This document shows, piece after piece, positions 18,609 to 28,925 of a stretch of 64,000 bases of DNA. The stretch covers positions 1 through 64,000 of the forward strand of contig JABSQO010000001.1 of the NCBI GenBank assembly GCA_013215775.1, read 5' to 3'. The stretch comes from Piscirickettsiaceae bacterium (GTDB lineage: Bacteria; Pseudomonadota; Gammaproteobacteria; Nitrosococcales; Methylophagaceae). The notes beneath the pieces are model-generated. The model was not told the origin of the DNA. It ran no database searches and saw only the letters and a program-made list of their open reading frames with translations. Each line of letters starts with the position of its first letter. Position 1 is the stretch's first letter. The position numbers and the translations under genes are program-made.

Positions 18609-18706
18609 ATGAACATCTATAATGGTTATGACTGAGCAATTGTAGCGAAACGTGTTGCTCAGTTTAGAGAACAAATTGAACGGTATAAAACACTTGCTGG
18701 ATTAGC
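18609..18706 (+). pseudogene. remnant of the N-terminus of a nitrite/sulfite reductase-type hemoprotein
   Basis: Translation MNIYNGYD*AIVAKRVAQFREQIERY with an in-frame TGA; resembles the YDxAIVxxRVxQFRxQxxR start of that family. Confidence 0.45.
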
Positions 18707-18714
18707 TAAACGAA

Positions 18715-18748
18715 ACCTCAGTTCCCTTTATGGGTGCTGGGGTTTTTT
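18715..18748 (+). terminator. rho-independent terminator downstream of ccoG
   Basis: aacctcag...ctggggtttttt hairpin plus T-tract. Confidence 0.6.
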
Positions 18749-19148
18749 ATTGGGTTCTTAGTCGCTTACTCGGAACAAATATGCCTATAAACACCATCAA
18801 CCCCATCATTAGATGCGTCACAACTAAAATGGGCTTGCTATAACTCAAATCTTGTTGGAGTAGATAGATGGCTAAATGACTGTTAGCTAACTCTTGGTCA
18901 CCAAGCGCTTTTATATCAAAGGCAATCATATCAATTTGGTTCAGCAAGTTAATGCTTATTAATAAATTGATACTTGCAAAGAGCCCATAAAAAAATAAAA
19001 AACCCCATTTAAAACTTGTTTTGATTTCAATGTCGAATGCAAACAAGCCCCCCAATAAAGCTAAGTGAAGGCTAATAAAAATTGCCCAATGTTCATAAAG
19101 CTGAGTGTGAATATCTGTTGATAGAGTAATTAATTCAGCAAGAGTCAT
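18747..19148 (-). CDS. small membrane protein, hypothetical
   Basis: 133 aa with about four hydrophobic segments. Confidence 0.6.
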   Translation of the reverse strand: MTLAELITLSTDIHTQLYEHWAIFISLHLALLGGLFAFDIEIKTSFKWGFLFFYGLFASINLLISINLLNQIDMIAFDIKALGDQELANSHLAIYLLQQDLSYSKPILVVTHLMMGLMVFIGIFVPSKRLRTQ

Positions 19149-19316
19149 GTTACTTCCTATTCCTGCGGTTAAGTTTATATACTTGTATTAAGTCGCATAG
19201 TACTATTAAATCTTTCCTATTTGAAAGCAAGGATGTTGAATAGATTTTAGATTCTTGAAAACAGGGTTGTTTATGTAGTAAATTACTCGTTGAGAACTCT
19301 TTTTAGTGATGAATAT

Positions 19317-19586
19317 ATGAAAGCGAAAATTACAATCTTTAGTCTTGCTGTTGTTATGAGCGGTTGCGCTATTGACCCAGTTTCAATTGCTGGGCCTGAC
19401 GGTAAACAGCGTTACACTCTAAGTTGCAATTCAGGTACAGACAAGTGTCATCAGAAAGCTGCTAAGTTGTGTCCTAGCGGATACGATGTTATTGAACACT
19501 CTAAAGAATCATCTACACGTGTAGCACATTATGGTGAATATCCTATAACTACCAACATAGAGAACTTTACTATTGATTGTCAGTAG
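19317..19586 (+). CDS. putative lipoprotein
   Basis: MKAKITIFSLAVVMSGC lipobox; ATG 19317. Confidence 0.6.
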   Translation: MKAKITIFSLAVVMSGCAIDPVSIAGPDGKQRYTLSCNSGTDKCHQKAAKLCPSGYDVIEHSKESSTRVAHYGEYPITTNIENFTIDCQ

Positions 19587-19627
19587 TTAGATAAAAGAAA
19601 AGTGTTGATATAAACATGGTTGGAGAA

Positions 19628-20527
19628 TTATTTAACTAAAGAATTCTTTAAATCTTGAGCTAGCCAATCAACTAGTGTTCGCACTCTCGTTGCCATCAGC
19701 CGGGAATGAGGGTACACAAGATTTAATGGCTTAGGTGCTGGCTCAAATTCGCTCAACACTATTTCTAACTCACCACTTTCAACCCATGGCATAACTTGGT
19801 AATTAAAGAATAATCCAAAGCCAAGTCCCGCAACACAAGCGTCAACAGAGGCTTTTACCTGATTACACCTAAAACTACCGCCCACCTTAACATCTAGATC
19901 TTTTCCACTATCATTGAAATGCCAAATGGAATTCGATGAAATTCCTGAGAAACGCACGCAGGGTAGATCTGATAATTCTTCTGGTCGTTGAGGTCTGCTT
20001 TCCAATTTTTCTAATAGATTTGGGCTGACACAAACCACCTGACGAATCTCTCCTGCAGGCTTAGCAATCAGTGAAGAATCATGTAAGTGAGCAATACGTA
20101 CCGCCAAATCAATCCCTTCATCCACAATATTAACAACTCTATCAAACAACAATAGATTGATTTCAACATGAGGGTATTGTTCAAGAAAACGAGTAACGGA
20201 TGGAGCAACATGCATTTCACCAAAACGGACTGGGGCAGACAATGTAATCATGCCTCTTGGCACAATTTTCTCTTGGCTAAGTGCAAGCTCAGACTCTTCA
20301 ACTTCTGCAAGAATCTTACGACAACGCTCTAAATAGATCCGTCCTTCTTCTGTTAGTGCAATCCGACGGGTCGTACGATTAAAAAGGCGTGTCTGAAGTA
20401 GCTCTTCTAAAGCGGCTAGTATTCTGACAACTGCTGGTAACGACTTACCAAGTACATTAGCTGCAGCCGTTAAACTCCCTTCATCGGCAATTTTTACAAA
20501 TACCGTCATCGCGTTAAGTTTATCCAT
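19628..20527 (-). CDS. LysR family transcriptional regulator
   Basis: MDKLNAMTVFVKIADEGSLTAAANVLGKSLPAVVRILAALEELLQTRLFNRTTRR. Confidence 0.95.
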   Translation of the reverse strand: MDKLNAMTVFVKIADEGSLTAAANVLGKSLPAVVRILAALEELLQTRLFNRTTRRIALTEEGRIYLERCRKILAEVEESELALSQEKIVPRGMITLSAPVRFGEMHVAPSVTRFLEQYPHVEINLLLFDRVVNIVDEGIDLAVRIAHLHDSSLIAKPAGEIRQVVCVSPNLLEKLESRPQRPEELSDLPCVRFSGISSNSIWHFNDSGKDLDVKVGGSFRCNQVKASVDACVAGLGFGLFFNYQVMPWVESGELEIVLSEFEPAPKPLNLVYPHSRLMATRVRTLVDWLAQDLKNSLVK

Positions 20528-20537
20528 AAAACCATAT

Positions 20538-20556
20538 TACTCCACTTTATGGAGTA
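20538..20556. promoter_or_regulatory. candidate LysR operator
   Basis: tactcca-cttta-tggagta dyad in the LysR/DsrE divergent region. Confidence 0.5.
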
Positions 20557-20674
20557 GTTAAATAGGATTTAAGGCATTTATTGTTAATAACGGATTAACT
20601 AATCTAGTCAGCAAGGAATACAACTTATTCCGAGTTACATTTAATAAATAACATTTTTGATTAGGAGTTTTATC

Positions 20675-21049
20675 ATGAAAGCAGCAATAATTATTTTATC
20701 TGATCCAAAGTCTGGTAGCGAAGATGCACTTGGCAGAGTATTTAATGCCTTAGCGACAGCCTATGATTTTAAACAAGGTGGTGATGAAGTCACCGTCTTA
20801 TTTCAAGGTGCCGGAACAAGATGGATTGCCGAACTTAGTAATCCAACTCATCCCGTTTATGAATTGTTTGAAACAGTTAAAGATACTGTAGCAGGCGTTT
20901 CTTGTGGCTGTGCCGAAGTATTTGGTGCGACTGAAGAAATTGAAAAATCCGCTTTTGATCTTATTACAGATAATGCAGTTCCAGGGACATCTGGTCTGCC
21001 TAGTTTACGAAAACTAGCGGCAGAGGGTCACACAATTTTGACATTTTAA
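20675..21049 (+). CDS. DsrE family protein
   Basis: MKAAIIILSDPKSGSEDALGRVFNAL..DEVTVLFQGAGTRW, conserved Cys (GVSCGCAEVFG). Confidence 0.75.
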   Translation: MKAAIIILSDPKSGSEDALGRVFNALATAYDFKQGGDEVTVLFQGAGTRWIAELSNPTHPVYELFETVKDTVAGVSCGCAEVFGATEEIEKSAFDLITDNAVPGTSGLPSLRKLAAEGHTILTF

Positions 21050-21198
21050 ACTTGATATTTGGGCGGATGTCATAACGTTTGTCATTTGCCCAAATTTTTA
21101 ATATTTAACCTGCGTTATTCGTAGGTCATTATTTTCCAAATCCTACATTATTAATCATAATGTACCGAGCAAACATCTCAATAATAGGAGACATTGCT

Positions 21199-23106
21199 AT
21201 GTCAAATTCAAGCTTTCCATACCATGAAGGTGAACTTGCCGTACAACAACTAGCCAATGAATCTGAAATGGCACGTATGAATGGTGCTGTGGTAAGTAAC
21301 ACGATTATTGGTGGGGCATTACGCTTTATTGAACAGCAGTCGATGGCTGTGATCGGTAGTGTCAGTGAAGATGGCTCTATTTGGTCTTCAGTGTTATTTG
21401 GCCCTCCTGGATTTGTGCGAGCCTTAGATGACCACACATTAGAAATTGATCTATTACAATCACCTTCAGCTCAAGACGATCCGTTGTGGACTAACCTAAA
21501 TACAAACCCAAATGTAGGCATACTGTTAATTGAACTGAGTTCACGTAGACGGATCCGAATAAATGGCCAGGCAAGAAAAGTGTCTGCTAATCGCTATATT
21601 ATCGATGTTGAACGCTCCTATCCTAACTGCCCCAAATATATTCAACGTCGACAATTAAAAACATTCGTAGCTAATGAATATTTTCCTAATTCACAACCAA
21701 GCACAAAGGGAAAGATAATCAATGAAAAACAAAAATCATTGATTGCAAAATCAGATACTTTATTTGTCGCTAGTGCTCATCCCGAGCATGGTGTTGACTC
21801 TTCACACCGTGGAGGACATCCCGGATTCGTACAACTTATAGACAACCACACCCTTCGCATACCTGATTTTTCCGGAAATAGTATGTTTAATACATTAGGA
21901 AATTTTGTCAGCTATCCATATGCTGGTTTAGTTTTTATTGATTTTGAGCGTGGTGGTGTACTTCAATTATCGGGGCAAGTGGAAATTCTTTGGGATTTAG
22001 ATGACCCTAATGATGAGACAGGTGGTACTCAACGATACTGGCAATTCAAAATATCAGCCTGGCAAGAATGTACCATTCCAACAGATCTGGACTGGGAATT
22101 TATGGACTCTTCCCCTTTCATTCCGAAACAGTTACGCACGTTACCAAATGATGGAAAACTACTACTCAAGATTGGACACATTCAAAGTGAAACAGATCAA
22201 ATAAAATCATTTAGATTATTTTCAGCAAACAACGAACCACTGCCAGAGTTTGAACCGGGCTCGCATATACAAGTTAAGGTAAAACTACCCGATGGAAGTG
22301 ATGTCGATCGTCACTACTCACTGCTGTCTGATCCTAATAATAGGGCGTTCTACGAAATAGCCGTACTTGCTGAACCGCATGGTCGAGGAGGCTCACTCTA
22401 TTTTCATAAGTCTGTTCAGGAAGGCGATATGATAGAAAGTAAGCCCCCTAAAAATGAGTTTCCTATGGTTAACAACTCATGTCACAACATACTCATTGCC
22501 GGTGGGATCGGTATTACACCCATTCTTTCCATGTTGCACAAACTAGCATCTAACCAACAATCCTTTGAGATGCACTATAGTGCCCGCACGAAAGCAAAAC
22601 TTGCATTCCGAAATAGAATAGAAAGCTTAGCTGGTGATAGAGTAAATTTTTATGCCGCAGATAAATCAAATGGACAACGACTTGATCTAGATAGGTTGCT
22701 ATCAACACCTAAGCCTAATGTGCACGTTTATGTCTGTGGCCCACGTAGACTGATCAGTGCTGTGCGTGATATTGCTACTTCTCGAGGTTGGCCTTCAACG
22801 CAGATCCACTTTGAGAGTTTCGGTGCACCAACTTTAGTGACAGATCTTCCTCTTCAAGTCCATTTGGCTAAATCCAAAATGATAGTCACTGTTCCTGCAG
22901 ATCGTTCTATTCTTGATACTCTACTGGATGCAGGCGTGAGTGTTCCTCATGAATGTAAACGTGGTGAGTGTTCAATGTGTGCCACAAAGGTATTAGCAGG
23001 TGAGCCAGACCATCGTGATCTATGTTTGAGTCAAGAAGATAGGATGACCTCCATGTGTGTTTGTGTTTCACGGGCACAAGGTGAAGAATTACAGTTAGAC
23101 CTCTAA
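21199..23106 (+). CDS. PNPOx-like domain / ferredoxin reductase / 2Fe-2S ferredoxin fusion oxidoreductase
   Basis: PNPOx-like N-terminus, FAD motif DRHYSLLSDP, NAD motif ILIAGGIGITPILSM, 2Fe-2S CKRGECSMC. Confidence 0.88.
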   Translation: MSNSSFPYHEGELAVQQLANESEMARMNGAVVSNTIIGGALRFIEQQSMAVIGSVSEDGSIWSSVLFGPPGFVRALDDHTLEIDLLQSPSAQDDPLWTNLNTNPNVGILLIELSSRRRIRINGQARKVSANRYIIDVERSYPNCPKYIQRRQLKTFVANEYFPNSQPSTKGKIINEKQKSLIAKSDTLFVASAHPEHGVDSSHRGGHPGFVQLIDNHTLRIPDFSGNSMFNTLGNFVSYPYAGLVFIDFERGGVLQLSGQVEILWDLDDPNDETGGTQRYWQFKISAWQECTIPTDLDWEFMDSSPFIPKQLRTLPNDGKLLLKIGHIQSETDQIKSFRLFSANNEPLPEFEPGSHIQVKVKLPDGSDVDRHYSLLSDPNNRAFYEIAVLAEPHGRGGSLYFHKSVQEGDMIESKPPKNEFPMVNNSCHNILIAGGIGITPILSMLHKLASNQQSFEMHYSARTKAKLAFRNRIESLAGDRVNFYAADKSNGQRLDLDRLLSTPKPNVHVYVCGPRRLISAVRDIATSRGWPSTQIHFESFGAPTLVTDLPLQVHLAKSKMIVTVPADRSILDTLLDAGVSVPHECKRGECSMCATKVLAGEPDHRDLCLSQEDRMTSMCVCVSRAQGEELQLDL

Positions 23107-23308
23107 TCGGGCGATGCCCTCTCGGCTTTGCTTCGGCATAAAGATAGTCTGGATAAAACCCAAAAATGTAGTACATTGTGCCTACTCGTATGGATAAGAC
23201 CGATACATATAGTGATGATCAAGCGTGAAACTATAAGACACGCAATATTTTCTGATACTATTTAGTTCTTGATTCACTCTATCTTCAACTAGGAAAGGAT
23301 TTACTCTC

Positions 23309-23899
23309 GTGCACTCAACATTATTAAAAACGGCAACAGCAGCCTTTCTCAGCTGTATTGTTTTGATGTCAACACAAGTAATTGCTCTAGATTTGAATCT
23401 GAACTTGGAAGATAAATCTGCATTAACAAGGCTAACTGATACTGACTGGACCTTATTAAAGTCAACAGCTAAAAATGCATTAGACAATAGTGACGATGGC
23501 AGCAGCCATGTTTGGAAAAACCCTGAAACATCGAATGCGGGTGTAATCACCATATTATCTACAGATGAAAGTAACGGTATATTTTGTCGCAAGGCTAGGT
23601 TTATTAATACTGCGGGAGAATTAACGAGTACGACTTTTGTTGACTTGTGCAAACAAGAAGGTATCTGGACAGAGGTTAGCCTCAGATCAACAACAACCTC
23701 TTCACAACTACCCGCTAATGACTCATCCTCTGAAATGTTTGATGATGCGTCAGTTAGGTCAACTGACATAACAAATAAAACCCTTGGACAAACCTCTGAA
23801 TATTGCCTTGAATTATTCCGAAATATTGAGGATCTTAAAGGAAAGCCTGCAAGACGATCAGTTGCTATTGATTTACATAAAGCAGAGTGCCTGAGGTAA
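23309..23899 (+). CDS. hypothetical exported protein (GTG start)
   Basis: Signal peptide LLKTATAAFLSCIVLMSTQVIA; SD aggaaagga. Confidence 0.6.
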   Translation: MHSTLLKTATAAFLSCIVLMSTQVIALDLNLNLEDKSALTRLTDTDWTLLKSTAKNALDNSDDGSSHVWKNPETSNAGVITILSTDESNGIFCRKARFINTAGELTSTTFVDLCKQEGIWTEVSLRSTTTSSQLPANDSSSEMFDDASVRSTDITNKTLGQTSEYCLELFRNIEDLKGKPARRSVAIDLHKAECLR

Positions 23900-23953
23900 T
23901 TTAAACAACAACTATTCGTCTATAGGTACCAACAAATACAAGACCTCAGTTCC

Positions 23954-25540
23954 CTATCGGGTACTGGGAGTTTTTATTTCCAACTGCTGGCGGGCATGCT
24001 CGGCAAAACCAGCACCTGCTTCAGCATAGAAATTAAAACTCTCATGAACTCCTGCTGCTTCCAGAGCAATACGATCATCATCGTGTTTAGCCACCGCGGC
24101 AATAGCACCGCTGTAACCTACGTTATTCAAAAATTTAACAGCTTGCTGCATGTCTCTCATACTTGGCATCGCCAGCATAATCAAGCGTAATTTACTGATG
24201 TCAACATCGTGCCAGAAATCAATATCCTCTGCATCACCTAATATCACCTGATGTCCTGACCGCTGGTGACTATTCACCTTATCAATATCAGCATCAATTC
24301 CATAAACCATATCGGCATACGTTTCTCGCATCGCCAGATAAGCACCACTACCAACCCTACCCATTCCAACAACTAAAATTTCTGCATCACCCAGATCGGG
24401 TCGAACATAACTTGCAAGTCGTTTATCTGTCTCAAAATAATGCAGATAATGTTCAATAGATGCATACAGACTATGTACTCGGACATTCACAATCGAACCA
24501 ATAACAAAACTGAAAGACAGAGAAATAGCAATAATCATTAGCCATTGCTGATCAATCCAACCTGCCCCACCCCCTACTGCAGCGACAATCAAGCCGAATT
24601 CACTATAGTTTGCCAAGCTCGTGGTGCTGAGATAAGCCGTACGTGCTCGTATGCGGAATCGAGTAAGAATTCCAAAAAATAGTAACGTTTTTATCGGTAA
24701 CACTAACAACACTAATCCAACGGCAATCACTAAATCAGACATAGTCGGTAGTGCATTGATGCCTATCGAGAGAAAAAAACCAATTAAAAACAAGTCTTTA
24801 AAACTCAATAAAGTGCGTGATAGTTCACCTGATTTACGTTGTCCACTTAGCATTACACCTATAATGAGTGCACCCAAATCGGCCTTCATGCCCACTAGTT
24901 CGAATAGCTCACCACCACCGATAGCCATGAATATTCCGAACAATACCAATATTTCACCATGACCACTACGTTCCATAAAGTGGTTAAGCAGTGGTCGAAG
25001 AAAAGGCAAACATAACAATAGCAGCGCCCAGAGAGTAGGCGATTTGTCCGTTGCTAACGTCAGAAAGATTACCGCGATAATATCTTGAATAATAAGAATA
25101 CCTATCGCCACCTGTCCATGGCGAGATTTCATTTCGCCCCGATCTTCCAAAGTCTTTACCGCGAATACAGTACTACTGAAGCTTAATGCGAAAGAGATAA
25201 CAGCCGCGGCCTGCCAATCCAACACCCCTAACCAAGAAAGTCCCATTAAAGTGGGTATCAATAATAACCCGACAAGAATGACAATGAGTGATGCCATATG
25301 TAGACATGCCGTACCCCACACTTCTGGTGCCAGTAAGTTACGCAAACGTAATTTTAGACCAATAGTAAAGAGCAACAGGGTGATGCCTAAATCAGCAAAC
25401 TTTTCTAATGCTGGACCACCTTCAATACCTAAGGCATGCAAAGCGAAGCCCGCACATAAAAAACCCACTAATGGCGGCAGACGAATTTGTTGAGCAGTAA
25501 AACCAAGAGCTAGGGCTATCAACAACCAAAGAAAATCCAT
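23954..25540 (-). CDS. Kef-type cation:proton antiporter with TrkA-N domain (CPA2)
   Basis: LPPLVGFLCAGFALHALGIEG, TM repeats, C-terminal NAD-binding ILVVGMGRVGSGAY. Confidence 0.9.
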   Translation of the reverse strand: MDFLWLLIALALGFTAQQIRLPPLVGFLCAGFALHALGIEGGPALEKFADLGITLLLFTIGLKLRLRNLLAPEVWGTACLHMASLIVILVGLLLIPTLMGLSWLGVLDWQAAAVISFALSFSSTVFAVKTLEDRGEMKSRHGQVAIGILIIQDIIAVIFLTLATDKSPTLWALLLLCLPFLRPLLNHFMERSGHGEILVLFGIFMAIGGGELFELVGMKADLGALIIGVMLSGQRKSGELSRTLLSFKDLFLIGFFLSIGINALPTMSDLVIAVGLVLLVLPIKTLLFFGILTRFRIRARTAYLSTTSLANYSEFGLIVAAVGGGAGWIDQQWLMIIAISLSFSFVIGSIVNVRVHSLYASIEHYLHYFETDKRLASYVRPDLGDAEILVVGMGRVGSGAYLAMRETYADMVYGIDADIDKVNSHQRSGHQVILGDAEDIDFWHDVDISKLRLIMLAMPSMRDMQQAVKFLNNVGYSGAIAAVAKHDDDRIALEAAGVHESFNFYAEAGAGFAEHARQQLEIKTPSTR

Positions 25541-25604
25541 GTCACACGCCTTATTTAAAGTGTTACTACAAAAATTAGAGTCCTAAATAATATAAGACCT
25601 TGTT

Positions 25605-26492
25605 TTATGAACGACCCACTGCCCGATTTTCCAGTGCACGTATTCTTGCTTCAATAGGTGGATGTGATGAAAATAATGCCATAATCCCACCTTTATCGTT
25701 AATACCAAAAGCAGCCATTTGCTCAGGCAATGCTTCGGGTTCAACCCGCCCAAGACGTTTAAGAGCATTTATCATGTTTTGATGGCCAGCCAAGTCCGCA
25801 CCACCCGTATCGGCAATAAATTCACGTTTTCTCGAAAAATACATCACAATAGTTGATGCAAGTATGGACAAAACAATCTGAGACACGATTACCGTGACGA
25901 AGTAGCCTATACCGTGACCCTGATTATTTTTTAAGATGACGCGATCTACAATATGTCCAATAATCCGTGATAAAAAGACCACGAATGTATTAACAACACC
26001 CTGAATTAACGCCAGAGTCACCATATCTCCATTGGCGATATGACTCATTTCATGCCCAACTACCGCTTCAATTTCTCCTTGCGACATTTCATTTAATAAG
26101 CCTTGAGACACGGCCATCAAAGCATTGTTTTTACTAGCCCCTGTCGCAAAAGCATTCATTGCGGACGATGGAAAAATGGCAACTTCCGGCATTTTTATAC
26201 CAACAATTTTTGCCTGCTTTTCAACTGTGCTCACTAACCATTTCTCAATATTGCTTGTTGGGTTAGTAATGACGACCGCACCCGTCATCCGTTTTGCCAT
26301 CCATTTTGAAATGAGTAATGAAATGAGTGAGCCACCAAAACCGATAACACCTGAAAGTATGACTAATGCCTGAATATTAAGATCAGAGCCATTTTCAGCT
26401 AATATACTGTCAACACCCAATATCCTCAACGTGATGCTCAGCACCACCATAATGGCAATATTGGTCATAATAAATAACATAATTCGTTTCAT
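25605..26492 (-). CDS. htpX: protease HtpX
   Basis: MKRIMLFIMTNIAIMVV, zinc motif VVGHEMSHIANGDMVT; ATG 26492 preferred. Confidence 0.96.
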   Translation of the reverse strand: MKRIMLFIMTNIAIMVVLSITLRILGVDSILAENGSDLNIQALVILSGVIGFGGSLISLLISKWMAKRMTGAVVITNPTSNIEKWLVSTVEKQAKIVGIKMPEVAIFPSSAMNAFATGASKNNALMAVSQGLLNEMSQGEIEAVVGHEMSHIANGDMVTLALIQGVVNTFVVFLSRIIGHIVDRVILKNNQGHGIGYFVTVIVSQIVLSILASTIVMYFSRKREFIADTGGADLAGHQNMINALKRLGRVEPEALPEQMAAFGINDKGGIMALFSSHPPIEARIRALENRAVGRS

Positions 26493-26817
26493 CGTTTTTT
26501 CCCATCTCATCATAAATATTTGGTCACTATGGCGCTTCTCGTTTATTAACACAGGCAACGGAGCCACATTAGTAATACGTGATAATTATACAGCTCACCT
26601 TAACAATAATTCGAATATATCGGAGGATTTTACAACCGAAATCTCATCTAGGACATAATCCATCGCCCCCGACCCCTTTACTTCTTTTTCAGCCACACAA
26701 TAGTTCCATTACTAGGCAAAAAACCGATGTTACAATTAGGCTAGAAAACCTCCTCATGCCGAGAAGTTTAAATTAACGTATATCAATACCCTCCGATAGA
26801 ATGAACAAGGATAAACA

Positions 26818-28092
26818 ATGAAACTAGAATCGCTTGCCTTACATCATGGATATGAATCTGAAGCCACAACGAAAGCGGCGGCAGTACCCATTTATCAAAC
26901 CACTTCTTATACGTTTGATAATACCCAGCATGGTGCCGATCTTTTTGATCTCAAAGTGCCCGGTAATATCTACACACGGATAATGAACCCAACGACTGAT
27001 GTACTAGAGCAACGCTTATCGGCGATGGAAGGCGGCATTGCCGCATTAGTCGTCGCATCAGGAATGGCTGCGATCACTTATGCGCTTCAATGCATCTGTG
27101 ATCTTGGTTCTAATGTTATCAGCACAAGTCAGTTATATGGAGGCACTTACAATCTGTTTGCACATGGCTTACCTAGACAAGGTATTGATGTTCGAATGGT
27201 GTCAGCTAATGACTTTGCTGGCTTTGAGAAAGCGATAGATGACAACACACGAGCCATCTTCTGTGAATCCATCGGCAATCCAGCAGGTAATATTGTCGAC
27301 ATCGAAAAACTAGCAGAAATTGCCCATCGACATGGCGTGCCCCTCATTGTTGATAATACTGTTGCCACACCCTACCTGTGTCGCCCCATTGATTTAGGTG
27401 CAGATATAGTTATTCACTCACTCACAAAATACATCGGCGGGCACGGGAACTCTATTGGTGGGGTAATTATCGATTCTGGTAAATTTGATTGGGTAGCCAA
27501 TAAAAACAGGTTCCCTATGTTGAATGAACCGGATCCTTCATATCATGGTGTTGTTTACACAGAAGCGCTTGGTGAAGCCGCTTATATTGGACGTTGTCGT
27601 GTTGTACCTCTTCGAAATACCGGTGCAGCCATCTCACCGCATAATTCATTTTTAATTTTACAAGGTTTGGAAACACTTGGACTCCGGATGGAAAGACATT
27701 GTGAAAATGCAGAAAAATTGGCTGCTTTTCTCAAAGATCATCCAAAAATAAATTGGGTAAATTATGCCGGCCTCCCCGATAGCCCTTATTATCAAGCTTG
27801 TAAAAAAATCACTGGTGGTAAAGCGTCAGGAATTTTAAGCTTTGGCATTGAAGGTGGGGCTACTGCAGGTGCCCAGTTTATTGATGCATTAGAAATGATC
27901 CTTCGCTTAGTCAATATCGGTGATGCTAAATCTCTAGCATGCCATCCTGCATCAACTACGCATCGGCAATTAAATGAAGAAGAATTAATATCCGCTGGGG
28001 TAAGCTCGGATCTAGTGAGAATTTCAGTAGGTATCGAACATATTGACGATATCATTGCTGACGTCAGTCAGGCATTGGATAAAGTTTCATAG
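26818..28092 (+). CDS. metY: O-acetylhomoserine aminocarboxypropyltransferase
   Basis: Cys/Met metabolism PLP enzyme: ADIVIHSLTKYIGGHGNSIGGVI. Confidence 0.92.
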   Translation: MKLESLALHHGYESEATTKAAAVPIYQTTSYTFDNTQHGADLFDLKVPGNIYTRIMNPTTDVLEQRLSAMEGGIAALVVASGMAAITYALQCICDLGSNVISTSQLYGGTYNLFAHGLPRQGIDVRMVSANDFAGFEKAIDDNTRAIFCESIGNPAGNIVDIEKLAEIAHRHGVPLIVDNTVATPYLCRPIDLGADIVIHSLTKYIGGHGNSIGGVIIDSGKFDWVANKNRFPMLNEPDPSYHGVVYTEALGEAAYIGRCRVVPLRNTGAAISPHNSFLILQGLETLGLRMERHCENAEKLAAFLKDHPKINWVNYAGLPDSPYYQACKKITGGKASGILSFGIEGGATAGAQFIDALEMILRLVNIGDAKSLACHPASTTHRQLNEEELISAGVSSDLVRISVGIEHIDDIIADVSQALDKVS

Positions 28093-28142
28093 AGTTTGGC
28101 GTAAGCTTAGACTAGTAAGTTGAGTGAACAAAGATGCTATCA

Positions 28143-28193
28143 GTTTTCATCTAAAGGAATACAACCTTAATTGTCATTTCTTTAGATGAAAAC
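28143..28193. repeat. inverted repeat downstream of metY
   Basis: gttttcatctaaag ... ctttagatgaaaac, perfect 14 bp arms. Confidence 0.7.
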
Positions 28194-28293
28194 CATTTAT
28201 CTGCAACACTTTTCTCCTTCCCTTGAGTTGATGCAATAGTTAATAACCGTGACAAGGTATCACTGCTCCCCTGCCCCCCCCCTTAAATCCTGT

Positions 28294-28854
28294 CTATTTC
28301 TCACTAAACTCAGCCATTTCTTCAATGCTATATCTTGGTGTAATATGCTGTGAACAGTTTCCATCCCAAGTCTCGACTCGAATGATAAAGGCACGTTCAG
28401 CTTTGCCTTTGTAATCTGCAACTGATAGTTGGTTAATAAGATCTTGATCATCTTCTTTTACTTCGGCAGTACCCCAAATTTTGATTCTGCCTCGATTTGG
28501 ATAATCCATTAGGAACAAGCTCACTTTATTGTTTTCTTCCAGATTTCCATATGAAATATATTGACGGTTACCTCTAAAATCAGCAAAACCCAAAGTATGA
28601 TCATCTAATACTTTTAGAAAACCTTTTGGTCCACCACGATGTTGAATATAGGGTTGTCCATCACTATTTACTGTTGCCATATAAAAAGAATCACGTTCTG
28701 CAATAAACGTAGCTAAGTCTGGTGTGATCGTATCTGGCCACCAGTTTTGCTCAATCTTGGCATAAGATTTCCTGGAACCATATCGTGTTTGAATCTTTTT
28801 CACACTATCTGTAAACGCTATATCACTTGCATACTGTTTCATGATGTTCTCCAT
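28294..28854 (-). CDS. pyridoxamine 5'-phosphate oxidase family protein
   Basis: FYMATVNSDGQPYIQHRGGPKGFLKVLDDHTLGFADFRGNRQYIS. Confidence 0.88.
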   Translation of the reverse strand: MENIMKQYASDIAFTDSVKKIQTRYGSRKSYAKIEQNWWPDTITPDLATFIAERDSFYMATVNSDGQPYIQHRGGPKGFLKVLDDHTLGFADFRGNRQYISYGNLEENNKVSLFLMDYPNRGRIKIWGTAEVKEDDQDLINQLSVADYKGKAERAFIIRVETWDGNCSQHITPRYSIEEMAEFSEK

Positions 28855-28925
28855 CTTGTGTTAAACAAGCCGTCGAAACAAATTATTAATGAGTATCGTC
28901 GGCCTGTTTAGGTGAATTACTGACG

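Noticed and set aside
26568-26817. Riboswitch upstream of metY
   Set aside because: No recognisable SAM or SAH riboswitch core could be read in the leader
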